The translations under genes and the position numbers were made by a program. Shown here piece by piece: positions 57,171-64,000 of a stretch of DNA of 64,000 nucleotides. Numbering within the stretch: the stretch's first letter is position 1; the number at the start of each line of letters is the position of its first letter. This DNA comes from JABDMH01 sp965223105 (GTDB lineage: Bacteria; Bacteroidota; Bacteroidia; Chitinophagales; Saprospiraceae): positions 7,006,001 through 7,070,000 of the forward strand of contig OZ244987.1 of the NCBI GenBank assembly GCA_965223105.1, written 5' to 3'. Under the pieces are notes generated by a model, which was given only the letters and a program-made list of their open reading frames with translations, was not told the DNA's origin and made no database searches.

Positions 57171-58342
57171 GGGATCTATTTCGACATTACGGAGAGCGAT
57201 ATATATCTACCTATAAACCAGATATACACAAGGTCAAATTCATTCGTGCAGTACGGTTGTGTAAGACACCGGCATTGGGAGGTCATAAGTATGTGTGCAA
57301 AAGATGCGGCGATGAGTTATTTATCTATCACTCATGTGGACATGCTCAGTGCCCCCTTTGTCAGAGCATTAAACGGGCACAATGGCAGGATAAGTTGGGC
57401 AATAGATTGCTGGCGGTTCCTTATACGCATACGGTTTTCACCTTGCCACATCAACTCAATAAAATTGCTAAGCGGTATCCGAAAGCGGTCTACAATTTAT
57501 TGCTACGCAGTGCATGGCAAACGGTTAAACAAGTGTGTGCCGATCCGACAAATGTAGGGGCCTTACCGGGTATGGTAAGTGTACTGCATACATTTGGATC
57601 GGACATGAAGCATCATATTCATGTACACAGTCTGATCACCTTTGGAGGTGTAAAAGGAAACAAATGGATTTGGCCAAAGAGAAAAAAGAAGATCGCATCC
57701 TACCGTGAGATGTGTCGCGTATTTAGGAATATTTTTATGTCGGGTCTTGACAATTTAATACTGCAGGGCAGCATACAAGCATCAAACTATGAAACATTGA
57801 GATCAGAGATATGCGAGCGGCGTTGGAACGTAAGAAATTCCTATCCCACGATGCAGACGGGATTAATCGAAAATTATTTGGGACGATACATTAATCGGGT
57901 AGCTATTTCTAGAAATCGTTTAAGGTACCTGGAAAGAGAAAAACAAGTACAAATCATCTATAACGATTATCGTAAACAACAAAAGAACCAAGCGGCTCCT
58001 AAGGCCATAAAGACATTATCTCCTCTAGTGGCCATGCATCAAATGCTACAACATTTACTACCACCCTATTTTCAAAAATGCCGCTATTATGGTCTGCATT
58101 CCACATCGATATTTACCAAGGTGAGTAATCAAATCCCTCAGCTGCTAAGAAATGCAGGTCAAAACATTAGGACAGTGTTTCAGATCCTAACAGACTTGCT
58201 TGGGCTCACTCCTTTGGTATGTGATAAATGTCAACAAGCGGATTTGATCCAGATTCCAATAAGTTCGGATCGAAATTACATTGATCTCATCCTGAGTGAA
58301 CCCAAAGGAAGGGCGCCTCCATCGCTAAACCCAAAGCCATGA
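57092..58342 (+). CDS. Cassette-borne IS91-family HUH transposase
   Basis: 416 aa. Zinc finger C69xxC72...C82...C87xxC90, HUH site HIHVH (175-179), and YLGRYINR with paired tyrosines. The start overlaps the recombinase; no later Met is near, so 57092 is accepted. Enclosed by core sites at 56199 and 58656, with R'' matching the cassette start, so the pair moves as a cassette. Bases 58343-58558 downstream show no gene I can support. Confidence 0.9.
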   Translation: MHGGTCPTNQPSDQQHVDRLSRDGSIGDLFRHYGERYISTYKPDIHKVKFIRAVRLCKTPALGGHKYVCKRCGDELFIYHSCGHAQCPLCQSIKRAQWQDKLGNRLLAVPYTHTVFTLPHQLNKIAKRYPKAVYNLLLRSAWQTVKQVCADPTNVGALPGMVSVLHTFGSDMKHHIHVHSLITFGGVKGNKWIWPKRKKKIASYREMCRVFRNIFMSGLDNLILQGSIQASNYETLRSEICERRWNVRNSYPTMQTGLIENYLGRYINRVAISRNRLRYLEREKQVQIIYNDYRKQQKNQAAPKAIKTLSPLVAMHQMLQHLLPPYFQKCRYYGLHSTSIFTKVSNQIPQLLRNAGQNIRTVFQILTDLLGLTPLVCDKCQQADLIQIPISSDRNYIDLILSEPKGRAPPSLNPKP

Positions 58343-58558
58343 TGCAGACAAATACAAAGATAATATTGGGATGTGTACAGCCCCAGTTCTGTCCCAAAAC
58401 AGCCAAAAGCAGCTGGATACAGACAAATGACAGCTGTCTCCCTATCGATATCTATACCATATGTTCATCCAATGTAATTTACTCTAACATACACTTCCCA
58501 AAAGAGCCCAAATTCGTATCTTACCCATTAGAAGGGGTTAACGAGTTTCCCTAAAGAC

Positions 58559-58664
58559 GGGTTCGTTCAACTGAAATGTCTGCGTCCATCTCATAATCTT
58601 TCAGATAGGCCAACACCTCCCGACTTTTAAAAGATAGACGCAGACATTCCTTTGAGTTATACGC
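58559..58664 (+). other. attC19
   Basis: R'' GGGTTCGTTCAAC (58559-58571) complements the cassette start GTTGAACAAACCC with one mismatch. The arms AATGTCTGCGTC and GACGCAGACATT are perfect. R' GTTATACGC starts at 58656. Confidence 0.92.
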
Positions 58665-58823
58665 AATTCGAAAAATATTTTTCTTGAGGTGAAATTAGGA
58701 TAGGCTTTCTACAGGTAATAAATTTGATTTTTTCTTTATTTAATGAAGGGGCAGTATTATGTTTTCTTTCGCCCCTCTGCAGAAAGAAAATAATTATAAG
58801 CTTTTAATTTTTAAAACAATAGT

Positions 58824-59222
58824 ATGAAAAAAATAATAAACAAATTAAAACCAATTAGATTTGGAGTAATTTTATGGATACTTATTGTCATACTAGTATC
58901 AATACAAGCCTTCATCTTCCCCATTCAAGATGCGGGAATTTGGTCACCAGTGCCACTAATAGTACATTTTATCAGTGTGATTCTTGCTGTTTTAATTATG
59001 TCATTTTGGTATTATAAATCAAATGAAAAACCAAACGGTTTTCTCTTAGGTTTTATTTGGCTTGTTATAGATTTAATTTTAGAGTCTGCCATAACAATTC
59101 CACTGTTTGTCCTTCCATCTGGTCAAACCTACCTAAGTTATTTTTTTAGGTGGGATTTGTTGGTTGATTTTGCAATAATAGTAATAACTCCGGGAATGTA
59201 CTGGTTAGCAAAAAAGAGATAA
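58824..59222 (+). CDS. Membrane protein, 132 aa
   Basis: Four membrane helices (FGVILWILIVILVSIQAFIF; LIVHFISVILAVLIMSFWYY; GFLLGFIWLVIDLILESAI; LVDFAIIVITPGMYWLA). Family not recognised. First of two genes in cassette 58656-59852; the 158 bp ahead of it could hold a promoter. Confidence 0.8.
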   Translation: MKKIINKLKPIRFGVILWILIVILVSIQAFIFPIQDAGIWSPVPLIVHFISVILAVLIMSFWYYKSNEKPNGFLLGFIWLVIDLILESAITIPLFVLPSGQTYLSYFFRWDLLVDFAIIVITPGMYWLAKKR

Positions 59223-59223
59223 T

Positions 59224-59575
59224 ATGAAAAAATCAAAAATATACATAGGCTGTTGTGGTGCTTATTGCAAAAAAATGCAAAACTTTTGTTGATAAAAGCT
59301 GTAAGGGTTGTAAGATAAGATATGACACAAAAGAAAGAGATATCAACAAAGCCAAATGTAAAATTAAATTGTGTTGTTTTCGGGGCAAAAAATTAGACAC
59401 TTGCGCTGATTGTGATCAATTTTCTAATTGTAAAATATTCAACAATAAATTTAAAATAAGAACTCGTGATAATAAAAAATGTCAAGAATCCTTGAATTTT
59501 ATAAAAAATGAAGGTTATGATAAATTCCTTTTGAAAACAAAAAATTGGAGAAATCACATAGGTAAACTAAGATAA
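59224..59575 (+). pseudogene. DUF3795 cysteine-rich protein with a homopolymer frameshift
   Basis: Starts at ATG 59224 (MKKSKIYIGCCGAYCKK) and leaves frame in a run of seven A near 59266. Removing one A continues CKTFVDKSCKGCKIRYDTKE to the stop at 59575, about 116 aa with the many cysteines typical of DUF3795 zinc-binding proteins. One indel in a homopolymer: real loss, slippage switching or a sequencing error. Confidence 0.75.
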
Positions 59576-59759
59576 TTTTTAGAAGTTCTAAAATATACAA
59601 AATAAAATTTACTCCTAACTCCTTTTTTTAAAACGAAAAAAATCAAATTTATGAGAATGGAGGAAAGCTTATTCCACTGAGTAAGAACGAAAAATATTTT
59701 TTGAACTCACTCCGCTATGCTTTGTGCCACGCTGCGCTCTTCTCCTTTCAGTCGTCGGG

Positions 59760-59862
59760 GCGTTTAACAAGGGATATACGGTTCGGGGCTTGGCTCGCCC
59801 CTCACCCAAATTTTGCTCCGTTTCACTCCACAAAACTTCGTATATCCCACACGTTATCTCTC
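59760..59862 (+). other. attC20
   Basis: R'' GCGTTTAAC (59760-59768) complements the cassette start GTTATACGC with one mismatch. The arms GGGATATACG and CGTATATCCC are perfect. R' GTTATCTCTC starts at 59853. Confidence 0.88.
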
Positions 59863-59919
59863 AGCAAGATTCAAAATAGTTGGGTTATACGTATAATATA
59901 TATATATTTGTACGTATTG

Positions 59920-60177
59920 ATGGTTATGGATAGGAAATTAACTCTAAGATTGGATAAGGAGGTGATCGAGAAGGCAAAGGAATTTGCTAAGAGGCACCAG
60001 ACCAGCTTATCACGAATTGTTGAATCTTATTTTGAATCATTGACAAGCGAGGAAGTGGATGAATCAGAGATAGAAGTGACCCCTCTGGTTGATAGCCTAT
60101 GTGGAGTTATCGAACTTCCTGACAATTTTGACTATAAGAATCAGAGAACTGAATATCTGTCAGAGAAGCACAAATGA
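59920..60177 (+). CDS. DUF6364-type antitoxin
   Basis: 85 aa from ATG 59920 (ATG 59926 is possible). The longer frame to 59701 runs through attC20 and is rejected. Ribbon-helix-helix start MDRKLTLRLDKEVIEKAKEFAKRHQTSLSRIVESYF, then an acidic tail that would bind the toxin. Overlaps the PIN toxin gene by 4 bp. Confidence 0.88.
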   Translation: MVMDRKLTLRLDKEVIEKAKEFAKRHQTSLSRIVESYFESLTSEEVDESEIEVTPLVDSLCGVIELPDNFDYKNQRTEYLSEKHK

Positions 60178-60599
60178 ATAGTGTTCTGATAGATACCAAT
60201 GTGATTTTGGACTTGTTATCAAAGCGAGAACCTTTTTATGTCGAGAGTAGCCAAATCTTTTCACTGGCAGATATGCAGAAGGTGAAGCTGGTCATTTCAG
60301 CATTAAGTATTGTGAATGTTCACTGTATATTGAACAATCGATTGAAGATGAAGGATGCAAGATCAATAGTGGGTAGATTCAAGGTGCTTGTAGATACCTA
60401 TGAACTAAATGACAAGATTATTGAACTTGCCCTAAATGATACGTATTTCGAAGATTTTGAAGACGGAATACAATACTATACCGCCCTTGAAGCGCAATGT
60501 GATTTCATTGTAACAAGGAATCTTAAAGATTTCAAAGCATCAGCACTTTCAGTTTTTAGTCCCAAAGAATATCTGTCGAGATTGGACGCCGAGAGATAA
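60174..60599 (+). CDS. PIN-domain toxin (VapC-like)
   Basis: 141 aa. PIN acidic residues are visible: Asp in VLIDTNVILDLL, Glu in YVESS, Asp in YFEDFEDGIQYYTALE and Asp in FIVTRNLKDF. A ribonuclease neutralised by the preceding protein. The stop TAA forms part of the R'' box of attC21. Confidence 0.9.
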   Translation: MNSVLIDTNVILDLLSKREPFYVESSQIFSLADMQKVKLVISALSIVNVHCILNNRLKMKDARSIVGRFKVLVDTYELNDKIIELALNDTYFEDFEDGIQYYTALEAQCDFIVTRNLKDFKASALSVFSPKEYLSRLDAER

Positions 60600-60745
60600 C
60601 AGACTACCAAGACGTCATATTGGCTACGCAGATCGGAACTGGAATAATCGTATTAAGTTTGTTAAATTGGGAGGCGCTACCAAGAGGTTTATTGGCTTTT
60701 TATTGCTAACCAATACAGACGCATGCAGCCGGAGCGTTAGAGACC
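60591..60745 (+). other. attC21 (long type)
   Basis: R'' GAGAGATAAC (60591-60600) complements GTTATCTCTC at 59853. R' GTTAGAGACC starts at 60736. Shares CCAAGACGTCATATTGGCTA and AACCAATACAGACGC-type arms with attC13. Confidence 0.92.
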
Positions 60746-60755
60746 ATTATAAAAT

Positions 60756-62405
60756 ATGAATGTAAATAACAAAAATAGAACTGTACTGTTTGTCTTGTTG
60801 TTCCCAATTTTTGCTCTTTCGCAGGAATCAAAGATCGATAGTCTACTTGACGACTTCAATTCACACACACCGGGAATAGTAATTACAGTTGTCCAAAATG
60901 ATAATATCATTTATTCGAAGGGACACGGCATGGCCGATCTGGGCTATCCTGTGCCACTTACTGACACTACACTAATGGATATCGGTTCTTGTGCAAAAAC
61001 ATTTACCGCCTACGCCATTTTGTTATTGCAATCGGAAGGGAAGCTTTTGCTGGATGACCCTATCACCAAATATTTGCCTCAATTTCCAGCCTATGGAGAT
61101 TCCATCACTATCAGACAACTGGGAACACATACCAGTGGCATTAAAGAGTGGATTCGATTATTTCAGCTTTCAGGATATCAGTTGGATGGAGACGCCATAC
61201 TAAAAGATCATTTGTTGAATTTGGTCTATCGTCAGCGCGGCACTAATTTCGATCCCGGAACAAAATTTAATTATTCAAATTCCAATTATTTATTGTTGGC
61301 GCAAATAATTGCCAACGTAAGCGGAAAAGACTTTCCGGATTTTATGCAAGATATGATTTTCTCGCCTCTCGGAATGAAACGTACATTTATCCGTGATGAC
61401 ATATACGCAATTAAATACAACCAAGCCAGAGGATATTTCCAGGAAGAGTCTACATATAAGCAACTTCCCCATCATGGTGGAGGACTTTTTACTACTGCTG
61501 AAGATATGAATAGATGGTTGGTCCACGTCAACAGCCTTTTGAATCGAGACACTATTGCAACCGAATTGGCCAAAAGTATGATGTTAAAAAATGGACAAAT
61601 TATCAGCTCCACCTTCGGACTATACGCAGATCCATACAATGGGCATATGCAATTTCAGCATGAAGGTGGAGGCTTGGGCGTCAATAGCTATATTGGATTG
61701 TTTCCAGATCAAAACTTTTCTGTTTTCGTGTCCTGCAACAACTCTGACTGCTATCCTCAATACTACGCCAAGCAGGTTATTGATCTCTTCCTCCCGGCAA
61801 TAAGTAAGATTATTGAGCAGCCAGCACTCACGCACCATCCTGACATGATGAAAGCAGCACAATTTAAGGAATGGACGGGTGATTACTGGAGTGAGGAATT
61901 GTGTATTTCAAGGTCAATTATTTATAAAAATAATATGCTGTATTACTCTAGAACCAATGGGGTTGAAGATGAACTGATATCGACAGGATTAAATCATTTT
62001 ACATTCAAGGGGTCCAGAGGAGCTGGGATTGAAATTTGGTTTGAAAGAGATGAAGTTGGCAAGAGAAGTATGTATTACAAACTTCAGAATGACCCTCCGT
62101 ACCATTTTTATGAGTATATCCCCTTTTCATTGGCACCCGCTGCATTGAAGCAATATACAGGTATGTATTTCAGCTCGGAATTAAGAACTGTTTATTCCAT
62201 AGAACTGATTGACGACCGACTATATGCCACACATCTCAGAATAAAGGAAGTACCTCTCCGTCAGGTGATGGAAGATATGTTTACAGGGACCCGAACTTCT
62301 TTCGGTCAAGTTCTATTTACTCGAAATAGTTTAGGAAAAGTAGATGGATTCCTGGTTTCAAGTAGAAATGCAAAAGAAATAAGATTTGAACGAATTGCTA
62401 ATTAA
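60756..62405 (+). CDS. Exported serine beta-lactamase-like hydrolase
   Basis: 549 aa. Signal peptide (MNVNNKNRTVLFVLLFPIFALS). Beta-lactamase/penicillin-binding fold: S78-C-A-K81 (SxxK), YSN near 168, HEGGG near 302 in place of KTG. A C-terminal ~190-residue domain follows (from QFKEWTGDYWSEE). Such class-C-like proteins are usually esterases or peptidases, and resistance activity should not be assumed. Single gene of its cassette, 20 bp after the core site. Confidence 0.9.
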   Translation: MNVNNKNRTVLFVLLFPIFALSQESKIDSLLDDFNSHTPGIVITVVQNDNIIYSKGHGMADLGYPVPLTDTTLMDIGSCAKTFTAYAILLLQSEGKLLLDDPITKYLPQFPAYGDSITIRQLGTHTSGIKEWIRLFQLSGYQLDGDAILKDHLLNLVYRQRGTNFDPGTKFNYSNSNYLLLAQIIANVSGKDFPDFMQDMIFSPLGMKRTFIRDDIYAIKYNQARGYFQEESTYKQLPHHGGGLFTTAEDMNRWLVHVNSLLNRDTIATELAKSMMLKNGQIISSTFGLYADPYNGHMQFQHEGGGLGVNSYIGLFPDQNFSVFVSCNNSDCYPQYYAKQVIDLFLPAISKIIEQPALTHHPDMMKAAQFKEWTGDYWSEELCISRSIIYKNNMLYYSRTNGVEDELISTGLNHFTFKGSRGAGIEIWFERDEVGKRSMYYKLQNDPPYHFYEYIPFSLAPAALKQYTGMYFSSELRTVYSIELIDDRLYATHLRIKEVPLRQVMEDMFTGTRTSFGQVLFTRNSLGKVDGFLVSSRNAKEIRFERIAN

Positions 62406-62409
62406 GAAC

Positions 62410-62482
62410 GGTCTCTAATAAGGGCTAAAACGTTCATAGCCAGCTTTTGCTGGCTACGCCGTTTAGCCAAACCGTTGAACAA
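62410..62482 (+). other. attC22
   Basis: R'' GGTCTCTAAT (62410-62419) complements GTTAGAGACC at 60736 except for AAT in place of AAC. The arms GGGCTAAAACG and CGTTTAGCC enclose AGCCAGC/GCTGGCT. R' GTTGAAC (62474) is the start of the recombinase/HUH cassette. Confidence 0.85.
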
Positions 62483-62822
62483 ACCCGTTAGAGATCCCAG
62501 GAAAATCATCCTTGGAAATAGCTTGATCGGATTGGTTTTTGCCGTAGAATGGATGAACCAAATATTCCAATCATATAACAATTGATGATAGGCTAGAGAA
62601 GTTCGATAATTATTTATTACTGAAAAATTTCAGCGATCAGACGAGGGCTAGTTACCTGAGGACACTACGAGAATTTGATACTGACGATGAATGTCAGCAC
62701 TGTATAATTTTCGTAGATCGAAAGGAATTAGGGGCAGGTACGGCCAGGAGCAGGCCAAGTCTTATTTGCTGAAGCGAATAAAGAATGGGAAGTCTTGGAG
62801 TACGATCAACGGAATTATTCAG
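62474..62822 (+). pseudogene. Truncated second copy of the recombinase/HUH cassette
   Basis: From GTTGAACAAACCCGTTAGAG onward this matches 56199-56510 closely (about 90%), then stops at about 62820 within the recombinase core-binding domain. A 26-bp insertion with a CTGAC...GTCAG hairpin sits at 62681-62706. No catalytic domain remains. The upstream junction is exactly the G^TT of attC22. Bases 62823-62942 beyond it show nothing I recognise. Confidence 0.85.
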
Positions 62823-62942
62823 CCAGAAACAGGAGGTCACAACCCCGGTGAACAGTGACATGTGAAGGAAAAGGAAGGTTTTGTGTAATGAACCCAAATT
62901 CGTGTTATTTTAAACACCTCTTCAAATAATCCGAAAGGAGGA

Positions 62943-64000
62943 TTATGACCATTGATAATTTGGAATGTCCAGCCAAGTTCGCTTTATAAGGGCCTTCATT
63001 CGAGAATCCGATAATATGGAGGGAACCATAAACCTAAGCCATACTTGACTGTGAATAAATATGCCTTCTCGAGCATTGTAGGACGCTTCAAAATCTTTCA
63101 TCGCAAGGTCATATTTCCCGAGACCCGCTTGGATCAAACCACGAAAGAAGATCCCGGTTTTTTGCTCAGTAATCATGGCATCTATTCTAGCAAGTATCAC
63201 CTTGGCCTCCTCGTGATCCCCGTTGAGTGCCAATGCCAATCCAAGGAGTCCTTCGGTCATGGCCATAGGTGCTAACGTTGTCACTTTCTTTAAGAGTGGG
63301 ATTGAGTCGTTATATTCTGTTTTTGCAAAATGAACATATCCGTTTAGAAAATATCCGCCAAAAAAATCAGGATAAAGGGCCCTTAGCTTATGACCCTGCT
63401 TATCTATTTTGTCGAGTTCTCGACTCCACATGAAACTATACCCTGCATGCAGGTTTATCATCGCAGAAAAAGGATCCAATTCCAAGGCCTTCTTGGTATG
63501 TAACGATCCATTGTCGATTTTTCCTTGAAGATGTAAAGCAAAGGCACATTGATCATGGGCATCCGCATAATTTGGGTTAAGTGCTATTGCCTTCTTGAAG
63601 GCCTTTTCAGCGCCCAGAAGATCCCACTCATAGTGCAATCGAACTCTGCCCATCACGACATGACTTTCACAAATGCCAGGATCAAGGGCTATCGCTCGAA
63701 GAGCGGAGTCCTTCATTGGTTTCAAGCTTTGTGCAGCAGGCATGAACCCAAAAAACCATAAGTTCTGAAAGACCTCTCCCAGACCTGCGTGTGCCAATGC
63801 ATAATCCGGTTCAATTTCGATCGCTTGCTGATAATAGTTGATTGCCTTCTGGTAGCTTTCCTCAGTCCACTTGTTGAAATAGAACCGCCCTTGCAGGTAA
63901 AAGTCGTAAGCTGCAATGTTTTCGACATGCCTTCTTTGCAAATTATCCGATTGAGAACCAACCAACTTCAATTTTAAAGCATCTAGAATGGCCACCGATA
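62943..64000 (-). CDS. TPR-repeat protein, partial (5' end outside window)
   Basis: The frame runs to the window edge (GTG at 63995 is probably internal). About 350 residues with several TPR units (AAYDFYLQGRFYFNKWTEESYQKAINYYQQAIEIEPDYALAHAGLGEVF...). Resembles the C-terminal TPR half of Bacteroidota signalling proteins whose N-terminus is a DNA-binding or cyclase-like domain with the linker ISVAILDALKLKL. It lies outside the array and on the opposite strand, so it is probably host-flank sequence. Confidence 0.8.
   Translation of the reverse strand, partial: SVAILDALKLKLVGSQSDNLQRRHVENIAAYDFYLQGRFYFNKWTEESYQKAINYYQQAIEIEPDYALAHAGLGEVFQNLWFFGFMPAAQSLKPMKDSALRAIALDPGICESHVVMGRVRLHYEWDLLGAEKAFKKAIALNPNYADAHDQCAFALHLQGKIDNGSLHTKKALELDPFSAMINLHAGYSFMWSRELDKIDKQGHKLRALYPDFFGGYFLNGYVHFAKTEYNDSIPLLKKVTTLAPMAMTEGLLGLALALNGDHEEAKVILARIDAMITEQKTGIFFRGLIQAGLGKYDLAMKDFEASYNAREGIFIHSQVWLRFMVPSILSDSRMKALIKRTWLDIPNYQWS

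Noticed and set aside
58339..58554. 71-aa frame after the cassette HUH gene
   Set aside because: No recognisable pattern and poor codon character; it fills the untranslated tail before attC19.
59701..59919. Upstream extension of the DUF6364 antitoxin frame
   Set aside because: It runs through attC20; the family start fits ATG 59920.
60756..62405. Antibiotic-resistance beta-lactamase
   Set aside because: The SxxK fold is shared with many esterases and peptidases, the KTG box is HEGGG-like, and a long extra domain is present; resistance cannot be claimed.
1..64000. tRNA or rRNA genes
   Set aside because: I found no stretch with tRNA-like arms or conserved rRNA sequence.

Overview
The window looks like a chromosomal segment of a Bacteroidota bacterium: AT-rich genes, TAnnTTTG-type promoter boxes, many TTG starts, and gene families typical of that phylum (DUF6624, HigB/HigA, DUF6364-PIN, DUF3795, small AraC regulators, IS91/IS21/IS1182-type elements). 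The dominant feature is an integron-like cassette array with every cassette gene on the + strand. I recognise it because each cassette begins at a G^TT core site whose first 7-14 bases are the reverse complement of the R'' box at that cassette's own end, and because each R''...R' pair encloses an imperfect palindrome (attC). I can follow 22 such sites, intact or broken, between about 2.2 and 62.5 kb.

Layout. 1-459: C-terminal half of a tyrosine recombinase reading toward the array. About 460-501: an attI-like hairpin. 502-9571: five tandem, apparently identical cassettes of 1819 bp, each coding for a 67-aa zinc-ribbon protein and a 397-aa IS91-type HUH transposase; the attC between copies 4 and 5 has lost 25 bp. 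9572-39283: passenger cassettes carrying unknown proteins, a large SF2 helicase, a lipoprotein, ParDE, a truncated M28 peptidase, an SDR, HigBA, a DUF6624/TPR protein, a SUKH-like protein with a small membrane protein, a decayed L-domain protein, and a three-gene ECF sigma factor unit. Five elements sit in this part: three IS21-like, one IS1182-like and two IS91-like (A and B); several of them lie inside attC sites.

39283-56130 has no attC that I can see. It is a partly decayed stress-response island: small AraC regulator, desaturase split by IS21, two CsbD-like proteins, broken stomatin and prohibitin genes, a DUF5706 (Pycsar-effector-like) gene, a SulP STAS fragment split by an unusual ParB-encoding IS21 relative, a cupin, a variant GroEL, YitT and a DUF1611 remnant. 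A repeated promoter module occurs three times in it. 56131-62474: the array resumes with a cassette coding for a tyrosine recombinase plus an HUH transposase, then a membrane protein with a frameshifted DUF3795 gene, a DUF6364-PIN toxin-antitoxin pair and a serine hydrolase. It ends in a truncated second copy of the recombinase/HUH cassette, joined exactly at G^TT behind a different attC. 62943-64000 is a TPR protein on the - strand that runs off the window.

The most unusual biology is the combination: rolling-circle HUH transposases, once with their own tyrosine recombinase, carried as genuine integron cassettes (one amplified fivefold next to the integrase), while related free-standing IS91-like elements appear to use attC as an insertion target.
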